Shown: positions 12,235-22,607 of the stretch, piece after piece
How positions within the stretch are numbered: position 1 is the first letter of the stretch
Layout: each line of letters opens with the position of its first letter
Origin: Babesia bovis T2Bo
Taxonomy: Eukaryota > Apicomplexa > Aconoidasida > Piroplasmida > Babesiidae
Reading direction: 5' to 3'
NCBI RefSeq assembly: GCF_000165395.2
Contig: NC_010575.1
Location: 1,287,001 to 1,351,000, forward strand
DNA length: 64,000 nt
Translations under genes and position numbers: made by a program
Notes under the pieces: model-generated
What the model was told of the DNA's origin: nothing
The model's input: the letters and a program-made list of their open reading frames with translations, nothing else
Databases searched by the model: none

Positions 12235-13443
12235 CTACGATAATTTCGAGTTGACGAGTTTTTTAATGCAATTCTCAAGCTCCAAACACTGAGTCTCCAG
12301 ACTTGACAAACTAGCGTCGTGATATGTAAGAACTTTGGCAACTGTGTACAGAGGCTCCGGCTGACATACAGCAGCCGTGTTCTCAGCATCCTTATACGCA
12401 TGAGAAAACTGTTCTTGAAGATTTTGTAGCTGCTTGGTTATGTTCTGAACAGTTTGGTAACTGGTACTGCGGCCACGACGACCCTCAAGCTTGGATTTTA
12501 AAGAGCGTTCCATACTATCCAGTGTGTTAATAGCAGAAAGCTGCTCCTCCTCCAAATGCTTTATCTCAGAGTCCATCTTCTTGAACTTCTCAGCCAGTGA
12601 ATTGTACTCCGTTAATAGCTTGTTGAGGTTGTTACTATGCAATAGAATGTTGCGGTCAACTCCAGCAACCTTCTCAGCCAATTCCTGGTAAGACTTTATC
12701 TTTTTTGATAAGCGGGAATCCCAGCTGTCAAGTAACTCTACAATACCTTGCTGCTCAGTAATACTATACTCCATATCGAAACAGGCCTTAGCATCGTCTT
12801 TAGTGGTACCCGATTTAGAAGCCGTACTTGAAGCAAAAATAGATGTATTCGAATCCGTTTTAGAAGTTGAGTTACCGATGGTGGTAGTAGTTGCAGTGCT
12901 AGAGCTAGAGGCAGCATTTGTACCAAACAAAGCATTAGCAGATGTACTTGCGTTGTTATTTCCAGTTGAAACAGGAGCACCAAACAAGTTAGAGGTACCG
13001 GTGAATGTAGCGGGATTACCACCGGCAACTTTTTCAACGGTGGTGTTTGCTGGAGTAGTGTTAGTAGCCACAGTTGTTGCCGTGGTACCACCAGTAGGTG
13101 TAGAATTGTTGCCTTCAACTTTCGACAAAGCAGTGGGAGTGCCAAACATAGGTGGTATCACATTAGTAGTAGAAGTAGTACTAGCAGCAGGCTGAACGTT
13201 GGATGTCGTTGAAGGGGTTCCAAATAGATTTCCAGTAGCCGGAGTGGTGGAAGTACCGAAGACGTTTGTTGTTGCACTCCCAGTCGTATTATTTTGTGCA
13301 AGGGTACTTCCCGTGCCAAATAAGCCAGTAGTATTACTTCCTGTATTGAGATTCGTAAAGGGGCTTGAGCCCTGCGTACCACTTTTGTTTGCATCACCAA
13401 AGAAATTGGACGAACCGAATAAGTTCGTGCCGGTCCCCTGCAT
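12235..13443 (-). CDS. NSP1: FG nucleoporin, Nsp1/Nup62 family
   Basis: Single exon, 402 aa, starting at ATG 13443. Residues 1 to about 220 are Thr/Asn/Ser/Ala-rich with scattered FG motifs (NLFGSS, GLFGTG, NVFGTS, PMFGTP, NLFGAP, ALFGTN), typical of the disordered permeability barrier. Residues from about 225 to the end form a predicted coiled coil matching the Nsp1 C-terminal domain, which assembles with Nup54/Nup58-type partners in the central channel of the nuclear pore. It is shorter than yeast Nsp1 (823 aa) and human Nup62 (522 aa) because the FG region is reduced. It lies about 290 bp upstream of Lon on the same strand. Confidence 0.9.
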   Translation of the reverse strand: MQGTGTNLFGSSNFFGDANKSGTQGSSPFTNLNTGSNTTGLFGTGSTLAQNNTTGSATTNVFGTSTTPATGNLFGTPSTTSNVQPAASTTSTTNVIPPMFGTPTALSKVEGNNSTPTGGTTATTVATNTTPANTTVEKVAGGNPATFTGTSNLFGAPVSTGNNNASTSANALFGTNAASSSSTATTTTIGNSTSKTDSNTSIFASSTASKSGTTKDDAKACFDMEYSITEQQGIVELLDSWDSRLSKKIKSYQELAEKVAGVDRNILLHSNNLNKLLTEYNSLAEKFKKMDSEIKHLEEEQLSAINTLDSMERSLKSKLEGRRGRSTSYQTVQNITKQLQNLQEQFSHAYKDAENTAAVCQPEPLYTVAKVLTYHDASLSSLETQCLELENCIKKLVNSKLS

Positions 13444-14219
13444 CTTGTCAAAGCTGGCAAGTCAATGCGAAGTCTAGATAAATATCGGATATTCACAGTG
13501 TGATAGCAATGGCTCTATATCCCTAAGAAGTCCAAACGTCTAAATTAAACCAGCACCCTTATTGTCTATAAAAATAGTAGATGTAGAATGTTGAATAAAA
13601 TCTTCACGACAGCAGCAACAGCTACTGCGTCCTAGAGAGCGCTACGGTCAGGATTATCCTCAATGAACCATATATAGGCCAGCCAAACCTAATACTAAAA
13701 CTCCCTGGTCAAATGGAAATACTTTTTAATATACATTTGACGTGATTACGTCCTGGAAGGTAATTGATACTCCAATTTGTAAATGTGTATCCAAATTATG
13801 GTCTATCATTAACCCAAGCGATTTTTTATGGTACGGGTATATCTGTAGTGAACTAAATTGAAATTTTTTGCAAGTTACGAATGTAAATATGGTACTATAA
13901 TTCAAATAGTTTCCCCATCCACCGCCCGTCAAGGGTCGATGTCCTGATGAGTAACATTAGATTTGGTACTTTATAAGTTTTAATTATTCGAAAAGCAGCG
14001 TTAATTGCGCTGCTAGTATCTGTAATCTGTTGTGTAGTTTTTATTACGATTTCTAGTATCGTAGCCATCCATTTTTATAAACATATCCCAGAGAATGTGT
14101 ACCTTCTGTACTGTTGCGGCGTAGTTTGGGATTGCCATACTACCGCGTCATATAAAATCGCATTTGATATTCTATACAAACGTTTATGCTAGTGGTAACC
14201 CAAAGGTCAATTTGAATTC
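13444..14219. other. Intergenic region between divergent genes
   Basis: Divergent promoter region between the nucleoporin (minus) and RPB4 (plus). AT-rich with no supportable gene or RNA. Confidence 0.5.
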
Positions 14220-14704
14220 ATGGATACGTGGAAGGAATATAATCAGGTTGAGGTGGACGAGGAACTGAAGAATGCCAAATGCCTCAACTTATGTGAGCTA
14301 CACCTTATTTTGGGTGATCAACTACGCCTGCAACACAAAAGAAATGAAAACGCTAAACAGTAGGTAGTGTCCATCCTGGTGTATATTCCACAGGTTAATC
14401 AAGACATCTCACGAATATGCAAGCAGATTTGCCATATTAAAGTTTAGAAGTGCTATTGTAGATATTAGAACGTAGGTTTAACAAAGGTCACAATAGTCTT
14501 GATCATCACCGTCATGATTACACCATTCACAGAACCATCGAACGAGAAGGGTCTTTGCACGAATTTGAGATGGCCAGCGTGGTAAATCTGCTGCCCAAAT
14601 CAGTGGATGAAGCAAAGTCACTCATACCGTCACTCTGGCGCATTCCAGATGAACGTATTGACGACATACTGGAATTGCTAGAGGGATACAGAGCTCAGTC
14701 GTGA
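14220..14704 (+). CDS. RPB4: RNA polymerase II subunit RPB4
   Basis: Stalk subunit of Pol II that pairs with RPB7. Three exons: 14220-14359, 14394-14471 and 14533-14704, giving about 129 aa, close to the human length of 142. The first intron is 34 bp. The second donor is at 14472 with two in-frame acceptors, 14532 (61 bp intron, favoured by family length) and 14496 (25 bp, adding 12 residues). The diagnostic C-terminal HRDC-like motif is clear: LHEFEMASVVNLLP followed by SVDEAKSLIPSL and a DDILELL helix. Because each exon is short, it is easily missed by simple ORF calling. Convergent with the PCID2-like gene. Confidence 0.88.
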
Positions 14705-14942
14705 TTAATCTTTTCACGTAAGAAAGTCACAGAGAACATCAATGTTCGTGCTTTATGCGTAAAATCTGACTTATCACGAGAGAATGCCACAATCCACGTC
14801 ATAGTTTATTGGCCGAATGCAATAGAAGTGTTACCAACACTGATATATTACGTTATCTCCCGTTGTCTAGTTATGATACTTTATGGTGAACCTTTGCGAT
14901 ATGTTATCCACATGAGTTGAGGACTATACGTCCAATAGAATC

Positions 14943-16405
14943 TTAGAGTACAGATGAGCTTATGGGTGGGAAAGGTTCGATGTTGCTAAAAACAATCATC
15001 AACCTCTCCCATGATAAGTAACCTTTGATGAGCCCACGTCTAATCAGGTTGACACATATGCATAGCATCTCTTGGTCGGTAATGCATGGCATCTGCCATT
15101 TGAGTATATGAGTAAGCAAGTCAACCGATAGCATGTTCTGCTTAGACCCGGGAACATTGGTATTCCACCACTGTTTGACGTTTTTGATAAGACTGCGATA
15201 GGCGATGTATTTAAGCTGCTCCACACAGAGCACAGTGCCCTGGGAGGTGAATGTATCAAAGTACCTCTCGATAGTTTCTGTAAACAGCTTGATGTCTCCA
15301 AGTCTCACTGCACGTATAATATCACAGTACGCCCCAAGGTCATATTTTTGTAGTAGCTGTATTGGCGGCAATTTGCCTAGGCCAATTCGGACCACTACTA
15401 TGCATTCCAGGATTTGCCTGCATCAAGTGAATCCATCTCCTCTAAACCTACTTCCTCATCTTGATGGAATTAGGCAGTGTATTGGAGAATGCCCAGGATA
15501 GGTGTTCATTGGCCTGGAGCAGCATACAATATTCTCTAATATTACTACCTCCTGATAATCCCCCTTTTGCATGTGCAACTTGCCTAGATAGTAGCGATAG
15601 TTGATTAGCGGCCCCCTGAAGGCTCTGGAGTAGTTGATAGTGCTAAACGGAATAATCAAAGTTCAATTGCCACCCACTGCGATTCAATAGTCTTCAAGAA
15701 ACCGGCTGCCATTTGCATGTTACCAAGCTGTGAAGGATAACACCTAAGAATGACTTCCTACCTGAATGCATCCCTTTATAGAATGGCAAAGCAGTATGAT
15801 ATAGGCTGGGTGCCTGGTGTCGTCATCTCTGACTCTACCCATTTTACTTCGTATATTACTAAGGACCTGTTTCATATATTTGTCCTTATCTTCGTCCTCG
15901 CCACTATCTTCTGATGAACGATCGGCCTGCATATGGTTACGGTGTCAAGTACAACACACCATTAAACCGATTCGGGAAGCCAGGTTACAGAGAGTATGAA
16001 GAGACGGAACTAGCCAATTGTAATCGATGTTAGTTTGGGATAAATACAGGTCCATCCACATATCAACCAGCTTAAATGACTTCTTCAATATATCGTCCCA
16101 GGACGCAGCGTTATTTGATATAAACAGCGCCACTTTGGTATAATGGGTCAAAAAGTGTTTCATTTCTGTTCCGTATATCCTGTCGTATCGCTGGAATATT
16201 TGGTAGCAGCCATTTTCGATTGTTGCCTGTCACAAATGACACAATATGATGGTCCCACTACCTCATCCAGTTCTCTGGCATCGTTACACCGCAGCTTATC
16301 GCAACTATGGCGTATCAAGTGTGCTAGCGAGGTGCCATCCCGATTGTCCACAGCACGAACAAAATCCAAAGTCCACTGATTTATCAGTGCACTGGAAGAT
16401 GGCAT
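14943..16405 (-). CDS. PCID2: PCI-domain protein PCID2/Thp1 (TREX-2 complex)
   Basis: Seven exons on the minus strand: 16405-16262, 16226-15960, 15926-15762, 15727-15678, 15642-15549, 15513-15452 and 15417-14943. All introns are 33-35 bp GT-AG and the spliced frame stays open for about 418 aa (human PCID2 is 399). The match to PCID2 runs end to end. The N-terminus carries a VDNRDGTSLAHLI helix, then YYLGKLHMQKGDY, HLSWAF, LGKLPPIQLLQKYDL and the PCI winged-helix segment with AVRLGDIKLF. The ending, RRGLIKGYLSWE then PFPP, matches the family C-terminus. TREX-2 couples transcription to mRNA export at the nuclear pore; the nucleoporin gene lies nearby but on its own promoter. The second exon start depends on choosing the 35 bp intron. 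Confidence 0.88.
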
Positions 16406-16526
16406 TGTATTGGTATATCACAGTATGATCATTAGTGACGGCATGAGTTAGTGGTGCTATGGCTCAGCTATAATTATGCCGTTGTCTTTTATCGCGACAT
16501 AGACAGAATCCAAACCCGTTACCGGG

Positions 16527-17694
16527 ATGTCTAATGCTGTCTTAAGGAAGGTGCCGATTAACAGTGACTAAATATAACCCTGCCGGGCATGCGAAAACAC
16601 AATGATGTTTGTAGATTAGTAAAAAAGAAAATATATGTCATGTGTAACGGTATCCCACTGTTATGGTATGCTTTGGTGTAGCCCAAGGAGTGGCTGCATC
16701 ATTGATCGATTAACAGCCAAATATCGGTACAGCACATTTCAGGCGTGATATCATATATGTATAGTTTGCTATAGTTGTTACAACAGAATCTTAGGCTCAT
16801 TATTTCAGTGATAACCGATTGCTGATGGAATCCAATGTTAGTAACAGGTAAGTATATCGTAATGTAATCATTTGAGAGATGTTCAGCACATTGTGCTATT
16901 GGTTGATCGTACTGTATTAACGGTAACTTTTTAATAATGTGATGTGTACAAATGCTAGAGTAGAATGGCTAACTATGATGTGATATTCCACTCTGTGTTG
17001 TTAACGTTGCCCCTTTAAAGTGTTATATCTATGCATATATGGTTATAAAGCCTATTTTAATCTGTGTTTTTATAACTTCACAAAGAAGGTTCATCATTAT
17101 ATATCATTGCGACTGTAGGCTAATTCATTGGTTTTGACAGTGGACATGACATGACCCCTAAGCATACTAACCCATACATTGAGTGCCCTTTGCAACCTTG
17201 GTGTATGCATGTTCAGCACTATAGGTAAAATGCCAACCCATTGCAGTGACGGTGGTAGTCCAAATCCGGGTACGGGAGTCCCCGATGTGGCATCGGAGGT
17301 TACACATCTGAGAAAAATGATACACTATCCGACATATGCAGAATATAACCACTTTACACCATGTAACAGCACGGGACATACCATACTATCGCAATATTTA
17401 GAATATAGGCGTGCTAAATATCGTACCATGGATGTTTTACAAAAGGATGTAGATGCATGTTTGATGGCATACGACATTGAAGTGGATGTAGAGAGCCGAT
17501 TGCAAAAGGAAACCCATGTAGATGCTGAAGGATATATTTTGGTAACACAAGGCCCAGCCCCTGTTAAAGCCCATACAAGAAAAGATAGAGAGCGTGGGCT
17601 CGGTACTAACATTGCGGTAATTGATTTCTATCGCTTCCCAAATGAGGAACGCGAAATAGCGGCGTGTCTAACAACAGACAATGGTGGAGAATGA
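16527..17694 (+). CDS. RRP7: RRP7-like ribosomal RNA-processing protein
   Basis: The last exon (open frame from about 17209 to the stop at 17692-17694) carries the RRP7 C-terminal pattern: a helix LQKDVDACLMAYD, then VDAEGYILVTQG, and DFYRFPNEERE. RRP7 works in small-subunit rRNA maturation in the nucleolus (UtpC). Upstream exons are only partly resolved. The ATG at 16527 opens a short exon (MSNAVLRKVPIN). A segment near 16620-16675 encodes KKKIYVMCNGIP, resembling the first RRM-like strand of RRP7, and further coding-like pieces occur near 16719-16760 and 16812-16847, flanked by GT/AG sites. The normal basic C-terminal tail of the family appears shortened here. Family call moderately sure; exon structure upstream of 17209 is tentative. 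Confidence 0.5.
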
Positions 17695-18072
17695 TATGTT
17701 GAACCTTGCGGTGGGACCATATTCCATTTCATGTTTGGCTAATTACTCTAAGGAAATCATAAAAATGTGTTGAAATGTTTAACTCGTTTTTTAAAGCTGA
17801 CTCAAAATTACCTAATCCATTATATGAACCAAATAGTCACATCCCTTCTCAGTACCCTAACTACATTACTACAGTCTCTATATCCATTACACATAAAATC
17901 TATGGAAACATTAGCGATATCAGTTATTATTCTGCGGTCTATTAAACATTAAATTAATCCTATCTGGCAACGTATTGGTTCAGCAAATAGACAACCGGCT
18001 TATCGGTACTATGTATTTGACCTCTAGCACTCCAATGGCAAATGTATCTTATATTCCCAGGGGTCAGTGGCA
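17695..18072. other. Intergenic region, 3' side of ves1-alpha-like gene
   Basis: AT-rich segment between the convergent RRP7-like gene and the ves1-alpha-like gene. No coding or RNA signal found. Confidence 0.5.
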
Positions 18073-21000
18073 CTACCCAGCACCCCAACCCTTTGCTCCG
18101 GATAACAATACTGTCCTTAGTGTACTATTGTCCTTTTTCACTTCTCCCATCCTTTCCTTACCAAAATACTCCACCAGTTCCATTCCTTTCCTCCCCGTCA
18201 TCACCTTATACCACATACATTGCCACTGGTGTGCTCCACCCCTTAGCCAATGTGACCTCATATGTGTCCAGTCCAGTGGCCATAGGGCACCAAAGGCCAG
18301 GTAGAGCACCGCTACTAGCCAGGCTAGGGTCAGAACAAATATCCAGGGGAGCCGTATGTCGTATTGGAGTTGGCCGACCTGGGTGAGGAGATTGGTGAGG
18401 GGGTGTTTGTCCTGCTGAGAGGGGTCCTGCTTGTCTTTCTCAGCGTTCTCTATTACCTTCTTCAGGCTATCTAGGAACTCATGACAATGCCTAGGATTAT
18501 GTTTGTTCACTATGTCGAACTGCAAATCCTCCTCCTCTTTCTGTTCATACCCCTCCAGATTGAATGGGTTACCATAGCTGAAGCCATGTCTGTACAATAC
18601 TGGTAGCACCCCGGTACATGATACGATTGATTGGCATCCACACTGTCCACTTCCCTGTCCGTGTTCTCCCTTCTTGCACTTATTGGGGTCACAGTCTCTA
18701 CAGCCCCGGCATTCAATCTGTTGGAATGCCTCAGAGAGTGACTTCAATCCACCTTCAAGTGCATCTGATAGATACAGTACCCATGAGAGGTATGTTCCTC
18801 CGAATGTGGCACTCACTGCGGTATAGAGTTCACCGGTTAGGGGAGAGAGGTACTGGCAGTTCTCAGTGAGTCGTGAGAGGGAGGTAGTGCCTGTCTGTTT
18901 GGTACCACTGGTGTCCTTATCACCTTTAATATTTATCAGTGCTTTACCGACAGTCTCCCTGTACTTCCCTCCATCCGTTCCATCCCCCTTTGGAATCCAC
19001 TCTATCTCTTTCACTACATCCCGTAACCCAGAGGCACACCAGCCGCAAAAGTAGTCCTCATCCCTTTTCTCGGCGACCGGTTTACTGTGATCACATTTCT
19101 TGTTCTGGTCCTTGATCATCCCTTGTTCCTTCTCTCCTACACCCCCCCTAAAGAACCCAAAGACATCACCCAGTACCTGTGGTGTCGTGGCACTGAGTGC
19201 TGCAGTTACTCTCACCAATGCATAAACACACGACTGCATCATGTTCTCGTTACTGAAGAAGTACAGTAGACCATAAAGGCGGTGACCAGTATTGGTGACA
19301 CCGTCCTGGAAGTTATTTCTAAAACCCATTGGCAGTGGGCAGCACTGGCCAGAGCCATTACAGTGCCATAGGTGGGATGCAGCAAGCGGATAGTCTGGGT
19401 TCTCGGTCTCAGGTACCTCTTGACAACTAAAGCCTGGTAACCGGTCCTCGAGGAATGCCTGGAGGGGGGAGGGGACACCAGTGGTAGTGGGTTGGAGGCA
19501 CTTCTCACAGATAGTGGACTCTGCTTTTTGGCCGCACTTGGTAGAGTGTTGGTCACATGCGCTGCACTTGGGAGAGTTGCAGATGGAGATGAGTTCTTTA
19601 ATGGCTTTTAAAAGTGCCTCTTTGTGACCGTCGAGCCTTGTCGATGTATCCTTTAATAGAAGCAATGCTTCCAATACCTTGTGTAACCCATCGATAGCGG
19701 CACTCACTGCATTTTTACATCCATCAACACCAGCACCACCACTCTCTATTTTCTTGTCAGCCGTCTCCAGTGCCTTCTTAGCATTATTTATTGCCTGTGA
19801 TGTCTGCCCATCATGCGTTTGTCCACCCGCCTTCCCTAGTTCCTTCACCTTCTTCTTCACCAATTCATCTAGTACCTTCTTTAGTACAGTCCTGAATGGC
19901 CTCGTCCAATTATCCACTGGTACTGCATTATTTAGTGCTTTCCTCACTCCTGTTAGATCAATCTCTCCCCTATCCAACCTCTCCTGGGCATTACCCAATT
20001 GTACCACTACTTCACCAATCTTCTCTAGTAGGTCCTTTAATGCCTCTGGAAGATCCCCTGAATTCCCCTGGGGCACTACTTTTCTCAACTCCTCCTTTAC
20101 CTTATTTACCCTACTTTTCCTATCATGTTCCATGGGGTCACACCCCAGGCACATCCAGCTAATAACCCCCTTGGATACCACATCCTTGCCATACCTACAT
20201 TCACGCCATTTCCCTCCCATAGCCACTTTAACAGCACATTGCTTCCTAAGGAAGTATAACTGGTAGAATAGAGCCCTAATGTAGTGGACCACCTGGTTGT
20301 ATGCTTGGATGGACACAGTGGGATAGGTGAAGTTGCACTCCGTGTTGGCATAGAGGGAGTGGATAGGAGGTTCCTTGGTGCCTTTAGTGGCACTGTGTAA
20401 TCCTCCTTGGATACCTATGAGGACCAGCGGGCAGTACTGAGTCACTGCTTGGAAGTGGGCAAACAGGTTGAATTCATGGACGGTAATGGGAGCCCAAAGT
20501 TTTTCTTGGTAAAACTTCAGTTCTTTATGTTCGTTGTCGGAGACAGGGGCAGTGTCTCCGGGCTTCTTGAGTACTTCTGCTAGCCTTTCCTTGCCGTGCT
20601 TCAGTATCTTTGGATATGCCTTACTATAGGGCAATGCACTAAGCCAGTATAGGATTTCCCGGATTGTCTTGGGATTCTTAGGGGTACTATTCTGAGTAAT
20701 AGGCTTCTTCTGCAATCCAGTGAAATAGGCACATGATAGAATGTAGAGCTTGAAGAGAGCACCCCTTTTGTGTTGATTAGTGTCAGTGCCATTAGGGAAC
20801 ACTTTAGCTTCATTGTTAAATGAATCCCTATGTGCAGTATGTATAAATCCAGGATAATTCATACTCGTTGGATTTCTGGCTGTGTTACCCCAACCGTCCC
20901 TGGCACTATTGTAGTCAGGCTCCTTAAACCCTAGAAACAGTTTTTCCATAACCTCATCGTTAATAATTCCATCCAACCTATTTCCAGGGCCACTGTTATT

Positions 21001-22315
21001 AAGCATATCCTTAGGGAACCCTAAGGCCTGAAGCCATTGGAACAGTGTACCATCATCTAGACCACTGCCATCTAGGATGTGGTTGTTCCATCGGGGACTA
21101 GACCCATGCCACTTGCCCGTCCAATACATATAAGTAATGCCACTCCAGATGAGGCATACTGACCCTAGGAAAATACGGGCACATTGGTGGCGATTAGAAG
21201 CACTACTAATAAGATCTTTCCAGGTGGTTATAGTATTCTTTATCTTTAGGTAATTGTTATTTGAGTATGATGACATATAGCTCTTCATGCTAGCCTCTCC
21301 GTAAGTCGTTCTGATGAGCGTAATGCTCTTCTCGGTGGTGCAACTACACTTTGCGTTTTCCTTACACCCCCTACAATCCTTACAAGAACACTTGCAGCAT
21401 TTGCCTTCTTTAGCGCATTGACACTTGTCAGGACCCTTGCAGGTACCACTAGTACCACACTTACACGTATGCTTAGGATCACCACTATCCTTACACTTTG
21501 TACACCCCCTGCCCAGGTGACTACTACTGCCTCCCTTAATACATTCACACTCATTGCACAAGTTCTTTTCTAATTCATCTATATACTTACAGCCTTTGCC
21601 ACCATGACTGCAACAGCCATTGGCACAGACGCCATTCTTATAGTTGGTGCCTTTGCAACATTCTATACCAGGATTATGAGTATCACCCGTGCCGCAGCAA
21701 CAACTGAATTTGCTGTGACCACTGTTGCGACCCCTTGTACATTTTTTCGCCTTGTCACCCTCGCACCCACCATTCTTACACTTCTCTATCCTACTCCACC
21801 CAACGAGTGCACTGAGTACCTGTGCCAGCTGGTCTATATAGGTCCGTACCACTGCAGTGCCACCTAGTCCCTGGACTAGGGAGAAGAGTCCATTAAGGTG
21901 GCCTTTGACTGTTTCAGCATTGGCGCGATTGTCGTTGCCACTACTGTCAGTAATGCCTTCTTTGACATCACCCTCATAACCTATAATGGTGCTGAAGTAC
22001 TAGAGTACTGAGTACTTACCATAGTACTCGAGTTCTACTGACTGCAGTAGGTCAGTCACTGCCGCCGCCAGGCCACATATGCATTCTGTACAATAATGAT
22101 TTCCATAGCACTAAGGCGCGCCACTGTAACGGGCACTGACAGGGAGCATCAATACGGCGCGCGTACTATCTACATGTCTACAGCAACGTACCTCCATCAC
22201 TCAATGCTTTACCATCCCTACCAGTTACCCTCAGGACCCAGTCAATGGCCTCCTTCAGGTTGGTGGGAGCCTCTGTCAGGGACGCCTTCGGCGTGAAAGT
22301 GCTATTCACGGCCAT
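18073..22315 (-). CDS. ves1alpha: Variant erythrocyte surface antigen, ves1-alpha type (VESA1a-like)
   Basis: Three exons: 22315-22192, 22085-22020 and 21980-18073, with introns of 106 and 39 bp, both phase 1. The frame is intact for about 1365 aa. VESA1 proteins are exported to the surface of infected erythrocytes, where they mediate antigenic variation and adhesion. The N-terminus has the conserved KEAIDWVLRVTG segment. A Cys/Lys-rich domain follows (about residues 105-280), then variable regions with conserved TIREILYWLSALP and CPLVLIGIQGG blocks, a Cys-rich middle, and one C-terminal transmembrane helix (FVLTLAWLVAVLYLAFG) with a short cytoplasmic tail. No classical signal peptide is seen. 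The two-intron structure and Cys/Lys domain fit ves1-alpha. Divergent from the ves1-beta-like gene across the palindromic promoter. Whether it is expressed or a silent donor cannot be read from sequence. Confidence 0.92.
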
Positions 22316-22607
22316 TGTCAGTGCCTTTAGGAGTACTCAGCAGTACTCACAGTGGTGAGGCAGTGGAGTGGCTATCGGGGTGGAATCCTATATATACTGA
22401 GCGCGCCCGTAGATTGGTGGCGCGCATACTATTCTAGGGGATTCCACCAGGTACTGCCTTGGAGATGATCCCGTTGTTATAGTGGAATCCCCTAGGACAC
22501 TGTCGCGCCGAAGGCGCCACTGTATTATATAGGATTCCACCCCGATACATTGACCTTGACTACCACTGACTTTCACTGGACACTCTCTCAACAAGGGGTG
22601 GTAAACA
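22316..22607. promoter_or_regulatory. Bidirectional, quasi-palindromic ves1 promoter
   Basis: The 292 bp between the two ves1 start codons is a nested inverted repeat. A perfect 21 bp outer pair lies at 22374-22394 and 22526-22546, and a perfect 14 bp inner pair at 22434-22447 and 22482-22495, both centred near 22460-22465. TATATA elements are part of the outer arms. Several GCGCGC or GCGCC(GAA)GGCGCC palindromes are interspersed. This matches the known arrangement of the B. bovis ves locus, where divergent alpha and beta genes share a quasi-palindromic promoter. Symmetry also extends into the first coding exons. Sequence symmetry is observed directly; promoter activity is inferred. Confidence 0.85.
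22374..22546. repeat. Nested inverted repeats of the ves1 intergenic region
   Basis: Outer arms 22374-22394 / 22526-22546 (21 bp, perfect) and inner arms 22434-22447 / 22482-22495 (14 bp, perfect). Together they could extrude as a cruciform of about 170 bp. The spacer also contains GCGCGC-type palindromes at 22401-22406 and 22420-22425. Confidence 0.9.

Noticed and set aside
12738..13496. Long open frames on both strands over the nucleoporin N-terminus
   Set aside because: Shadows of repetitive Thr/Gly/Asn codons of the FG region.
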